Assembly: GCA_900319225.1 (NCBI GenBank)
Contig: ONNV01000005.1
Span: forward strand, 115,014-179,013
Source: an uncultured Prevotellaceae bacterium
GTDB lineage: Bacteria; Bacteroidota; Bacteroidia; Bacteroidales; Bacteroidaceae
Reading direction: 5' to 3'
DNA length: 64,000 nucleotides
A program made the position numbers and the translations under genes. Under the pieces are notes generated by a model. The model searched no databases, was not told where the DNA came from, and was given only the letters and a program-made list of their open reading frames with translations. Positions 25,003-33,119 of the stretch are shown piece by piece (within the stretch, counting starts at the first letter, position 1; every line of letters starts with the position of its first letter).

Positions 25003-25380
25003 ATGGCAGAGAAGAACCGTTACTCGGATGAGGAACTTGAGGAGTTCCGTCAGATCATCAATGAAAAACTGGAAATTGCACAGAGGGATTACGATGCTCT
25101 CAAGGCTTCACTCATGAATGCCGACAACAACAGTACTGATGACACATCGCCTACCTATAAGGTCCTTGAGGAAGGCGCCAACACTCTCTCTAAGGAGGAG
25201 ACGACACGTCTGGCTCAGCGTCAGATGAAGTTCATCCAGTCTCTTCAGGCTGCACTTGTACGCATAGAGAACAAGACATACGGTATTTGCCGTGAGACAG
25301 GCAAGCTTATCCCCAAGGAGCGTCTGCGTGCCGTACCTCACGCAACCCTTTGCATAGAGGCTAAACAGAGCAAACATTGA
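25003..25380 (+). CDS. TraR/DksA-family protein with degenerate zinc finger
   Basis: 125 aa. An N-terminal helical hairpin (about 8-90) precedes the DksA-type C-terminal finger, YGICRETGKLIPKERLRAVPHATLCIEA. In a canonical C4 finger (CxxCG...CxxC) this would have four Cys; here positions 99 and 120 are Thr and Ala, leaving only Cys96 and Cys117. It therefore probably does not bind zinc in the usual way, yet the surrounding residues are conserved. DksA-like proteins bind RNA polymerase through the secondary channel and act with ppGpp. It sits between ileS (34 bases) and lspA (8 bases). Confidence 0.88.
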   Translation: MAEKNRYSDEELEEFRQIINEKLEIAQRDYDALKASLMNADNNSTDDTSPTYKVLEEGANTLSKEETTRLAQRQMKFIQSLQAALVRIENKTYGICRETGKLIPKERLRAVPHATLCIEAKQSKH

Positions 25381-25388
25381 TTCGTGTC

Positions 25389-26069
25389 ATGGATAAAGTG
25401 AATCCGGACAGCCCAAGGTGTGCCCGTCAGGGGCGGCTGGCACTGATAATAATCCTGTCAGTGCTGGTGATAGACCAGATTATCAAGATACTGGTCAAAA
25501 CCAACATGCATCTTGGTCAGGTGATTGACATTACCTCATGGTTCAAGATATGCTTTGTCGAGAACAACGGCATGGCATTCGGAATGGAGATAATCGGCAA
25601 GCTGTTCCTGTCACTGTTCAGGATTGGAGCCATAGGTTTCTTTGTCTGGTATCTGATAAAAATATTGAACAAAGGATTCCCCACGGGATATATCGTGACC
25701 GTATCATTCGTGATAGCCGGCGCCATAGGTAACCTGCTGGACTGCATGTTCTACGGGCTTATCTTTACCGGCAGTTCCGTGATGTCCGACAGCATTGCGC
25801 ACTTTACCTCCATCGGCAGCGGGTACGCCCCGTTCCTGTATGGTAAGGTGGTGGATATGTTCTATTTCCCCTTATGGACATGGCCGGACTGGATGCCTCT
25901 GGTGGGCGGTGATACATTCTTCAATCCCGTGTTCAACTTTGCGGATTCATGCATAACCTGCGGCGTGGTCGCATTGCTTCTTTGCTATACAAAACTGGTG
26001 AACATGGGCCTTCATTACGATGAAGGTTCCGCTCAGGATACAAGTGTAGAGCCTGATGAGAAAGATTGA
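25389..26069 (+). CDS. lspA: Lipoprotein signal peptidase (signal peptidase II)
   Basis: 226 aa with four membrane helices (about 18-38, 75-97, 104-125, 180-200). The aspartic-peptidase motifs are present: ENNGMAFGM, IGNLLDCMFYG (first catalytic Asp) and GKVVDMFYFPLW (second). Longer than E. coli LspA (164 aa) owing to an insert between the last helices (WPDWMPLVGGDTFFNPVFNF) and a charged tail, as is usual in Bacteroidota. A TTG at 25377 overlapping the previous stop would add four residues; I prefer the ATG. Its 3' end overlaps the next gene by 14 bases, and that gene encodes a lipoprotein. Confidence 0.94.
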   Translation: MDKVNPDSPRCARQGRLALIIILSVLVIDQIIKILVKTNMHLGQVIDITSWFKICFVENNGMAFGMEIIGKLFLSLFRIGAIGFFVWYLIKILNKGFPTGYIVTVSFVIAGAIGNLLDCMFYGLIFTGSSVMSDSIAHFTSIGSGYAPFLYGKVVDMFYFPLWTWPDWMPLVGGDTFFNPVFNFADSCITCGVVALLLCYTKLVNMGLHYDEGSAQDTSVEPDEKD

Positions 26070-26871
26070 TGTCATACTGTTGGCGCTGCTTGCCGTCACA
26101 CTGTCGGGTTGTCGTCTCAGACGTCCCGATGACGTGCTGTCACCCAAGAAAATGGAGCAGTTCCTCTATGACTTTCATATGGCCCAGGCAATATCCCAGG
26201 AGCTTCCTCGTGATGAGAAATATACCACTGCGGCATATGTGGAGTGGGCATACAGACATAACGGGATAACCCGTGAGCAGTTTGAGACATCACTTGTCTG
26301 GTATACCCGTTACCCCAAGGAGTTCACCAGGATTTACAAGCGTCTCTCCAACAGGATTGATGATGAGTATAAAGCTCTGAGCCGTTCCCTGGCTCAGATA
26401 GAGAAGAAATCAGTATCCATAGAATCCGGTGACAGCGTTGACCTGTGGTACATGGACAGGACTTCGCTGCTCAATACATCGGCCTATATGAACAAACTGA
26501 CCTATAAGATCAGTTCTGATACCACATTCCATCCGGGTGATACACTGCGGTTGAGCCTGCAGGGTACATTCGTATGTGTTGATACGGTTGTTCCGGCATA
26601 CGCCTACATATCACTCTCGGCCTATTATGCAGACAGCGTCTCTACTGCCGATACTATCCTTAATGAGAATGGCCGGATAGAGCTGTCAATCAATCTGGAT
26701 AAGGAAAAGAAATTTACAAGCATAAGCGGATCGGTAAGCTATCTTGACTCTACCGATAACCGCAACTCGCTGCTTATGCTCTCCGGGATGGAGCTGATGC
26801 GCTACCACGTCAGACTGGCCGTCGATACAGTCAGCCTCAGAGACTCAACGGCTACGGCGGCGGAACTCTGA
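26056..26871 (+). CDS. DUF4296-type lipoprotein
   Basis: 271 aa. A lipoprotein signal ends at the lipobox TLSGC (Cys19). Residues about 25-110 contain the DUF4296 pattern: PKKMEQFLYDFHMAQAI, TTAAYVEWAYRHNGITREQF and VWYTRYPKEF. The rest is beta-rich. Function unknown; the family is found next to lspA in Bacteroidota. It overlaps lspA by 14 bases at its start, and its last 27 bases overlap the convergent methylase gene tail to tail. Confidence 0.85.
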   Translation: MRKIDVILLALLAVTLSGCRLRRPDDVLSPKKMEQFLYDFHMAQAISQELPRDEKYTTAAYVEWAYRHNGITREQFETSLVWYTRYPKEFTRIYKRLSNRIDDEYKALSRSLAQIEKKSVSIESGDSVDLWYMDRTSLLNTSAYMNKLTYKISSDTTFHPGDTLRLSLQGTFVCVDTVVPAYAYISLSAYYADSVSTADTILNENGRIELSINLDKEKKFTSISGSVSYLDSTDNRNSLLMLSGMELMRYHVRLAVDTVSLRDSTATAAEL

Positions 26872-27603
26872 ACAGACCACGGCAGTGGCAATGGCCACGT
26901 TGAGTGACTCCGATGTCTTGGCTCCCTGAGGCCAGTTGGGGATATAGAGCTTCCGGTTCACTGCAGCCGCAACAACGGGGCCGATTCCGTTCCCTTCATT
27001 TCCCATAACAATCACACCGTTTTCTGTCAGTTGGGTGTCATAGATTATGTCACCCTCCAGGAATGTGCCGTAAACAGGGGTGGTGCGTGGTAACCCGTTG
27101 ATATCCCTGCCCAGGTCAGTGTAGTGTACGCTCACTCTGGCAATAGCTCCCATGGTTGCCTGGATGGCTTTGGGGTTGTAGATGTCGGCAGTTGCCTTGG
27201 AACAGAATATGTGCTTGATTCCAAACCAGTCGGCTATACGTACTATGGTACCCAGATTGCCGGGGTCCTGTACGTCATCAAGAGCCAGTACCAGATTTGC
27301 GGAGGCTGCAGCCGATATCGTGGTGCTGTCCTGTGGTATGCGGAATACGGCCAGTACATCCTGCGGAGCCTGCTGCAGGCTGGCGCGTTTAAGCTCATCG
27401 GGGGTGACGGTCTCAACACGGGCGGCAGGTATGCTGCGCCTGGTTTGCATCCAGTCACTGGTGGCTGCCAGCAGAATGCATTCAAATTTTCCCAGAAGCT
27501 CGCCCACAAGTTTGTGACCTTGGGCAATGAAAAGACCCTTTTCCGTACGGAACTTCTTCTGTTCCAGGCTCTTGATATTTTTGATGTCGTTCTTGCTGAG
27601 CAT
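26845..27603 (-). CDS. TrmH-family (SpoU) RNA 2'-O-methyltransferase
   Basis: 252 aa. An N-terminal substrate-binding domain (1-90, MLSKNDIKNIKSLEQKKFR) precedes the SPOUT knot domain (about 105-250) with the three motifs ALDDVQDPGNLGTIVRIADWFG, IVMGNEGNGIG and IPNWPQGAKTSESLNVAIATAV. The enzyme methylates a ribose of tRNA or rRNA; the target position cannot be told from sequence. A weak TATCTTTA box lies 19-26 bases before the start. Its 3' end overlaps the DUF4296 gene by 27 bases. Confidence 0.92.
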   Translation of the reverse strand: MLSKNDIKNIKSLEQKKFRTEKGLFIAQGHKLVGELLGKFECILLAATSDWMQTRRSIPAARVETVTPDELKRASLQQAPQDVLAVFRIPQDSTTISAAASANLVLALDDVQDPGNLGTIVRIADWFGIKHIFCSKATADIYNPKAIQATMGAIARVSVHYTDLGRDINGLPRTTPVYGTFLEGDIIYDTQLTENGVIVMGNEGNGIGPVVAAAVNRKLYIPNWPQGAKTSESLNVAIATAVVCSEFRRRSR

Positions 27604-27672
27604 ACTTTTGTTTTTGTTTTGTAAAGATAGTTATTTTTCAAATCTGAACTTTGATACCAGATTGACTTTCCT

Positions 27673-27680
27673 TATCTTTG
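27673..27680 (+). promoter_or_regulatory. -7 box TATCTTTG for the BamA/TamA-like gene
   Basis: TATCTTTG 13 bases before the ATG at 27694, which gives a very short leader. The next gene (30036) may share the transcript. Confidence 0.65.
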
Positions 27681-27693
27681 TATGTTAGAGTAA

Positions 27694-29985
27694 ATGTATA
27701 TGAACAGGAAGCAGGTAAATAGTATCCTATGGTTTGTGGCTCTATTGTGGCTCACATCCTGCTCTGTTTACAAATACGTGCCTCAGGGGCAGTATCTGCT
27801 CAACAAGGTTGAGGTTACATCGGCCGACAAGAGCATGGTGGATGTAACCAAATACAGGAACCTTTCATATCAGAATCCCAACTCGCGCTGGTTCGGGCTG
27901 TTCCGTTTCCCCCTTAGATTCTACTCGCTTACCAAAACCAGGTCCGGTGAGGCGCCTGTGATATATGATCCGCTTCTGTCGGAGGCTACCCGCAGCGATA
28001 TCAAACGTTCTCTTATGAACTCCGGTTACCTGAATGCCGATGTATCATACACGTCCATCAACAAACGTCGTCCCAAGACTACAGTCCGTTATAAGCTGGA
28101 TCCCGGAAAGATGTTCGTGGTGGATACCATCCGGGTCACGGTTCAGGACAGCGCCATCAGCCGTATTATTGAGGCTGACAGCAAGCAGTCACTTCTGGTA
28201 TCGGGCATGAATCTGGATGCCGACATTCTCAATGACGAGCGTAACCGAGTGGTTGAGCTGGTTCACAAACACGGCTATTACAGGTTCAACCGTGATTTCA
28301 TCTCTTTTGTGGCCGATACCGCCCGCGGGAGTGACAAGGTTGGACTGCGCATGATCGTATCGGCCGAGAGTACCGATGATGACGGCACTGTACATCCGCA
28401 CCGTCTGTTCACTATCTCAACCATAGATTATTACCTGTCCGATAAGAGCGGCAACCTGCCGGGTGCTACGCTTGATCCCAGTATTGAGGACCATGACGGT
28501 TTCAGGCTCCTTTATCCCGGTCAGGATGACAAGCCGTATCTGCGTGCCAAGATAGTTGATAACCACTCCTTCCTAAGGAGCGGTATGATGTATAACTCAG
28601 ATTCCATCTCCAAGACATACACCTCACTGTCACGTCTGGGTATTCTCAAGTACTCAAACATTAGGTTGGCCGAGATACCCGGTTCCGATAACGAACTCAG
28701 TGCCAGCGTCTATATGATGCGCCAGCCCAAGCACTCTGTCGCTCTGGAGATGGAGGGTACCAATACGGCCGGTGACCTGGGTGCTGCGGCGTCCCTGTCG
28801 CTGACGGACCGTAACCTGTTCCGCGGATCGGAGCAGCTGACCCTTAAATTCCGCGGAGCTTATGAGTCCATCACGAACCTGCCGGGTTATACCGGAGATA
28901 CCTATCTGGAGTATGGTATGGAGGCCAATCTGGACTTCCCAGAGTTCCTGGTACCATTCATGTCACAGGAGCTGCAGCGCAGGAGCCAGGCTACGTCACG
29001 TTTCAGCGCCAAGATCAATGCACAGCGCCGTCCGGAGTTCCAAAAGACCATATTCTCAGCAGGATGGGGCTATTTCTGGGGTGACGGATGGCAGAAATCA
29101 CACAGGCTGGATGTGCTGGACCTGAACTATCTGCTGGTTCCGTGGATATCGGACCATTTCAGGGAGGAGTATCTGGACTCCGTGACTACTGTAAGGTCAA
29201 TACTCAAATACAACTATGAGGACCTGCTCATAACCAAGCTGGGTTACACGTTCTACTACTCTAATTCACGTCTTAACTCAAATGACCCGTTCCAGTACTC
29301 GGTACGTGTGGGGTTTGAGACATCGGGAAATATCCTGAACCTGCTCTCTGAGCCTCTGAGTTTTGAGAAGAACTCAAGCGGACAGTACAAGTTCCTGGGC
29401 GTGGCTTTTGCACAGTATGTCAAGCATGACTTTGCCGTTACCGCAAACTGGCGTCTTGACCCGATGAACAATCTTGTGGCTCATCTGGAGTGGGGTATAG
29501 CGGTACCGTACGGAAACTCTACCAGTTTGCCGTTTGAGAAGCGCTACTTTGCCGGTGGCGCTAACAGCGTCCGTGGTTGGGCCGTGCGTGAGTTGGGTCC
29601 CGGCACTTATCAGGGAGATGACAAGACTATTGACTATATCAAACAGTCCGGTGATATAAAACTTGGAGCAAGTCTTGAGTACCGTTCCAAGTTGTTCTGG
29701 AAGATCAATGGAGCCGCATTCATAGATGCCGGTAACATTTGGACCATACGTGAATATGCCGAGCAGCCCGGTGGCGCGTTCGGATTTGACACTTTCTACA
29801 AGCAGATAGCCGTATCCTACGGTCTGGGACTCAGGTTTGACTTTGGATTCCTGGTACTCAGACTTGACGGCGGCATGAAGGCTTATAACCCGTCGGGCAA
29901 GACCCTGTATAAGAAGCTGCCTATAGTGCATCCGTCATTTGACAGGGATTTCTCGTTCCATCTGGCTGTAGGTTATCCGTTCTGA
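27694..29985 (+). CDS. BamA/TamA-family (Omp85) outer-membrane protein with lipoprotein signal
   Basis: 763 aa. The N-terminus (SILWFVALLWLTSC) ends in a lipobox Cys, so it is probably lipidated, unlike E. coli BamA. POTRA-like repeats occupy about 30-340 (VDTIRVTVQDSAISR, LNDERNRVVELVHKHGYYRF). The C-terminal 16-strand barrel begins near 350 and carries the Omp85 motif RYFAGGANSVRGW (about 617-629), which the family uses to close the barrel. The terminal strand ends in HLAVGYPF. Such proteins insert or export outer-membrane proteins; this one is likely an accessory Omp85 rather than the essential BamA. An ATG at 27700 is an alternative start two codons later. Confidence 0.92.
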   Translation: MYMNRKQVNSILWFVALLWLTSCSVYKYVPQGQYLLNKVEVTSADKSMVDVTKYRNLSYQNPNSRWFGLFRFPLRFYSLTKTRSGEAPVIYDPLLSEATRSDIKRSLMNSGYLNADVSYTSINKRRPKTTVRYKLDPGKMFVVDTIRVTVQDSAISRIIEADSKQSLLVSGMNLDADILNDERNRVVELVHKHGYYRFNRDFISFVADTARGSDKVGLRMIVSAESTDDDGTVHPHRLFTISTIDYYLSDKSGNLPGATLDPSIEDHDGFRLLYPGQDDKPYLRAKIVDNHSFLRSGMMYNSDSISKTYTSLSRLGILKYSNIRLAEIPGSDNELSASVYMMRQPKHSVALEMEGTNTAGDLGAAASLSLTDRNLFRGSEQLTLKFRGAYESITNLPGYTGDTYLEYGMEANLDFPEFLVPFMSQELQRRSQATSRFSAKINAQRRPEFQKTIFSAGWGYFWGDGWQKSHRLDVLDLNYLLVPWISDHFREEYLDSVTTVRSILKYNYEDLLITKLGYTFYYSNSRLNSNDPFQYSVRVGFETSGNILNLLSEPLSFEKNSSGQYKFLGVAFAQYVKHDFAVTANWRLDPMNNLVAHLEWGIAVPYGNSTSLPFEKRYFAGGANSVRGWAVRELGPGTYQGDDKTIDYIKQSGDIKLGASLEYRSKLFWKINGAAFIDAGNIWTIREYAEQPGGAFGFDTFYKQIAVSYGLGLRFDFGFLVLRLDGGMKAYNPSGKTLYKKLPIVHPSFDRDFSFHLAVGYPF

Positions 29986-30035
29986 CCATTTAAGACACAC
30001 TATGATTATGAAGAAAGAAATAAGACAACATAAAA

Positions 30036-30836
30036 ATGAAAATCTACTTTATGAGTTTGTCAAGTGGAAGCAGCGGCAACTGCTACTATCTTGGCACAGA
30101 CGAACATGCAATCCTGATTGACGCCGGCATCCCCGTGAGACAGATAAAGGGATACCTTAAGGATGCCGGTATCCCTTTTGAGAAGATTATGGCAGTGTTT
30201 GTGACCCATGATCACGCTGACCATATAAAGGCTCTTGGTAACCTGGGCGAGAAGTGCGCCATTCCCGTATATGCTACCCGTGAGACCCATGAGGGCATAA
30301 ACAACAACTACTGTATGACCGAGAAGTTGTCCAGTAGCGTCCATTATGTTGAGAAAGAGGTGCCTTTCAAGTTCTTTGATTTTGTCATAACCCCGTTTGA
30401 GGTTCCTCATGACGGAACGGACAATGTGGGCTATAGGGTAGAGGTTGACGGCAAGGTGTTCTGTTTCGTGACAGACCTGGGTCATATTACCGATACCGTA
30501 TCCAAGTATATCCTCCAGGCCAATTACCTTATCATGGAGGCAAACTATGATGAGGATATGCTGCGAATGGGTAACTATCCGCAGTTTCTTAAGGATAGGA
30601 TTACAAGTCCGCGCGGGCACCTGAGCAACAAGACCACCGCCAAGTTCCTGGCCCAGAACATGGGTCCGGACCTGAAATACATCTGGCTGTGCCATCTCAG
30701 CGGCGAGAACAACCACCCCGAAATAGCATACAAGACCGTTGAGTATGAACTCCGCAGCGTGGGCATCATCCCGGGCAAGGATGTGCAGTTGTGTGCTTTG
30801 AAACGGACTACTCCTAGCGAGTTATATGTATTTTAA
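30036..30836 (+). CDS. MBL-fold metallo-hydrolase, WalJ/YycJ type
   Basis: 266 aa. It begins MKIYFMSLSSGSSGNCYYLG, typical of YycJ, and has the metal motif VTHDHADHIKAL (HxHxDH, about residues 62-67), further ligands in VPHDGTDNVGY and CFVTDLGH, and the terminal His in ICHLS-like LCHLSGENNHPE. The family is thought to include 5' exonucleases or DNA-processing hydrolases. It lies 50 bases after the Omp85 gene and is the last gene before a 650-base gene-free region. Confidence 0.9.
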   Translation: MKIYFMSLSSGSSGNCYYLGTDEHAILIDAGIPVRQIKGYLKDAGIPFEKIMAVFVTHDHADHIKALGNLGEKCAIPVYATRETHEGINNNYCMTEKLSSSVHYVEKEVPFKFFDFVITPFEVPHDGTDNVGYRVEVDGKVFCFVTDLGHITDTVSKYILQANYLIMEANYDEDMLRMGNYPQFLKDRITSPRGHLSNKTTAKFLAQNMGPDLKYIWLCHLSGENNHPEIAYKTVEYELRSVGIIPGKDVQLCALKRTTPSELYVF

Positions 30837-31440
30837 ATACTGATAAGGTTTCCAGCTGCACACACCAAGAAGGTTCCCATTTTGATATACCTTTTGGTAA
30901 ATAGGTTTCCAGTCGTACCAAGGAAATAATACGAACGCACCTGCGTATTCCCGTCCGTGCCCCTAATCTGCACAAGGTATCCAACTGCACTTTCCAGGGT
31001 ATAAAAAGGATTCCAGTTGCACCCAGTAAAACCAGCCCCTCGCAAGCGTAGCAAGCGAGGGGTTGGTTTTACCCGGCCTGGAAGGCCGGCAGAGTGGAGC
31101 GACATGGAATAAAAATGGAATGTCGCGTAACGGGTTTGGGGCGTCGCCGCCCCAAACTAAAAAAATGTTGTTTCTAATACGCAGATAAGTTTCCATCCAA
31201 CGACTTTTGAGGCCCTACGGGCCAAAAAAGTCAAAAACGCCCGAGCACCAAAGGTGCGAGCAAAAAAAACACCGCACCTGCGTAACGCAAGTGGTATACG
31301 CAAGTGCAAACGTATTGGGGCGAGCGAATGCCTGGAGCGAGAATGCGGACCCGGAGGGCCGCCAAGCGAACGTAGTGAGCGTTTTCGCGTTAGCGAAATA
31401 AAAAAAGGTTTATAATCAAGGGGTTCAGGGTTCGGAGCAC
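30837..31440. repeat. Gene-free, hairpin-rich region with degenerate GGTTTCCAGYTGCAC repeats
   Basis: No credible gene occurs in these 604 bases. A short motif recurs with variation: near 30845-30861, 30903-30919, 30974-30990, 31006-31022 and 31183-31201 (consensus AAGGTTTCCAGTTGCAC). From 31028 on, hairpins follow each other: 31028-31043/31055-31070, 31073-31078/31084-31089, 31099-31105/31120-31126, 31134-31143/31148-31157, 31202-31215/31219-31232, 31245-31249/31253-31257, and TTCGC/GCGAA near 31384-31397. Direct repeats ACGCAAGTG occur near 31287-31305. The flanking genes are convergent. Function unknown; it resembles an interspersed repeat cluster or decayed element rather than a normal spacer. 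Confidence 0.6.
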
Positions 31441-31453
31441 TGGTCGTGTAAAA

Positions 31454-31488
31454 AAGGAAAGAGAGGTCATCTAGACCTCTCTTTCCTT
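31454..31488 (-). terminator. Terminator of tRNA-Lys
   Basis: Perfect 15-bp arms 31454-31468 and 31474-31488, loop ATCTA, followed on the minus strand by a run of T. It begins 2 bases after the tRNA 3' end. Confidence 0.85.
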
Positions 31489-31489
31489 G

Positions 31490-31562
31490 TACGCGATCAG
31501 GGATTCGAACCCTGGACCCATTGATTAAGAGTCAATTGCTCTACCAACTGAGCTAATCGCGC
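31490..31562 (-). tRNA. tRNA-Lys (anticodon CTT)
   Basis: 73 bases on the minus strand. The acceptor stem GCGCGAT/ATCGCGT, D stem GCTC/GAGC with loop AGTTGGTA, anticodon stem ATTGA/TCAAT with loop CTCTTAA (anticodon CTT), and T arm CAGGG-TTCGAAT-CCCTG are all present. CCA is not encoded. The tRNA reads AAG lysine codons. A terminator follows immediately. Confidence 0.96.
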
Positions 31563-31645
31563 AAGTGCTTTCCTGTAAAAGCGATGCAAAGGTATCGCTT
31601 TTAATTGATTCTCCAAAATGAAATGCCTCTTTTTTTACTAAAAAA

Positions 31646-31678
31646 TGTTGCCCTGAACCAATCAGGCTCAGGGCAACA
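31646..31678 (-). terminator. Terminator after uxaC
   Basis: Arms TGTTGCCCTGA (31646-31656) and TCAGGGCAACA (31668-31678), with T-rich sequence following on the minus strand, 21 bases beyond the uxaC stop. Confidence 0.75.
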
Positions 31679-31699
31679 ATACATAATCTCTTCTAATTA

Positions 31700-33103
31700 T
31701 CAGAATTTGAAGAAGTTCTTGGCATTGTAGTATGATATGTCCTCAATCATCTGCTCAATCCTGGGCATCTCACTTGCCGGAATCTCTCCCTTCTCCACAT
31801 CGGTACCGATCAGATTGCAGAGAATTCGGCGGAAATACTCGTGACGGGCGTATGATACGAATGAACGGCTGTCTGTAAGCATTCCTACAAAACGTGACAG
31901 CAGTCCCAGCATGCTCAGAACCTGCATCTGCTGCTCCATACCGTTCTTCTGGTCCAGGAACCACCAGCCTGCACCAAGCTGTATCTTGCCGGGTACGCTT
32001 CCGTCCTGGAAGTTGCCTATTGTGGTACCTACCATCTCAAAATCGCTGGGATTAAGGTTGTAGATGATAGTCTTGGTGAGCTTGTCCATGCTGTTTAGAC
32101 GGTCCAGATAACGGTTCATGGCCTTGGCGGTCATTACCTGTGACATTGAGTCAAAACCGGTGTCCTTACCAATCAGGTTGAACATCTTGGTGTTCTGGTT
32201 GCGGATTACACCGTAGTGGAACTGCTGTGTCCATCCGGTATCGGCATCCATCTTACCGAATTCAATGAGCATGGCGCTCTTGAATTTGCGTATCTCTGCT
32301 TCTGTGAGAACGGTTCCTGAGTAAACCTTGCTGAATATGGCATCCAGTTCTGCTGCGGTAAAGTCATCGGCATAGAACTCCTCCATACCATGGTCGCTCA
32401 GACGGCATCCCATCTGCTCAAAGTATTTGTGACGTACCAGCAGGGCCTTTACGATATCGTCAAAGCAGTTTATGCTTACTCCGCTTACCTTGGCCAGCTT
32501 GTCTATGTACTCGCGGTATGCCGCGGGATTCTCAACGGCCATTGCCATATCGGGACGCCAGGTGGGCAGCACCTTTACCTTGAATCCGCTTTCACGAACC
32601 TGCTTGTGGTACTCCAGTGAGTCTACGGGATCATCGGTGGTGCAGACTGCCTCTACGTTGTAGTGGAGCATCAGGTTGCGGGCGCTGAATTCAGGGCTTG
32701 CCAGTTTCTCGTTGCACTCGTCATAGATCTCCTTGGCGGTCTGAGGGTTCAGTACCTTGTCAATACCGAAACAGGTCTTAAGCTCCAGATGAGTCCAGTG
32801 GTAGAGCGGGTTGCGCATGCAGTAGGGCATGGTCTCGGCCCATTTCTGGAACTTGTCCCAGTCCGATGCATCACCGGTTATGAACTTCTCGGGGATGCCG
32901 TTGGTGCGCAGGGCACGCCACTTGTAGTGGTCGCCACCCAGCCACAGCTCAGTGATGGAACGGAACTTATGGTCCTCGGCTACCTCCTGCGGGTTAAGAT
33001 GGCAGTGGTAGTCTATGATGGGCAGTTTCTTTGCGTGATCGTGAAACAGATGTACTGCAGTCTCGTTCTGCAGCAGGAAATTCTCATGAATGAATGGTTT
33101 CAT
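31700..33103 (-). CDS. uxaC: Uronate isomerase (glucuronate/galacturonate isomerase)
   Basis: 467 aa, amidohydrolase-superfamily barrel. The start MKPFIHENFLLQNETAVHLF and the motif IIDYHCHLNPQEVAED (His-x-His, about 31-33), plus LPTWRPDMAMAVENP and the C-terminal SRFVGMLTDSRSFVSYARHEYFRRILCNLIG, are hallmarks of UxaC. It interconverts D-glucuronate/D-fructuronate and D-galacturonate/D-tagaturonate in the cytoplasm. It follows the uxaE-type gene by 16 bases; together they would feed pectin-derived uronates into one pathway. Confidence 0.96.
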   Translation of the reverse strand: MKPFIHENFLLQNETAVHLFHDHAKKLPIIDYHCHLNPQEVAEDHKFRSITELWLGGDHYKWRALRTNGIPEKFITGDASDWDKFQKWAETMPYCMRNPLYHWTHLELKTCFGIDKVLNPQTAKEIYDECNEKLASPEFSARNLMLHYNVEAVCTTDDPVDSLEYHKQVRESGFKVKVLPTWRPDMAMAVENPAAYREYIDKLAKVSGVSINCFDDIVKALLVRHKYFEQMGCRLSDHGMEEFYADDFTAAELDAIFSKVYSGTVLTEAEIRKFKSAMLIEFGKMDADTGWTQQFHYGVIRNQNTKMFNLIGKDTGFDSMSQVMTAKAMNRYLDRLNSMDKLTKTIIYNLNPSDFEMVGTTIGNFQDGSVPGKIQLGAGWWFLDQKNGMEQQMQVLSMLGLLSRFVGMLTDSRSFVSYARHEYFRRILCNLIGTDVEKGEIPASEMPRIEQMIEDISYYNAKNFFKF

Positions 33104-33119
33104 ATATGTTGTTGTTTGT

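Noticed and set aside
30833-31196. Open frames of 90 and 77 aa on the minus strand with repeated Asn-Leu/Trp-Asn-Pro-Phe-like words
   Set aside because: They run across several strong hairpins and the short DNA repeat; the peptide repeats follow from the DNA repeats and there is no start signal. I treat the region as non-coding, though an unusual small protein cannot be fully excluded.
31563-31699. Prophage or island attachment at tRNA-Lys
   Set aside because: No integrase gene or direct repeat of the tRNA 3' end is found in the flanks within this window.
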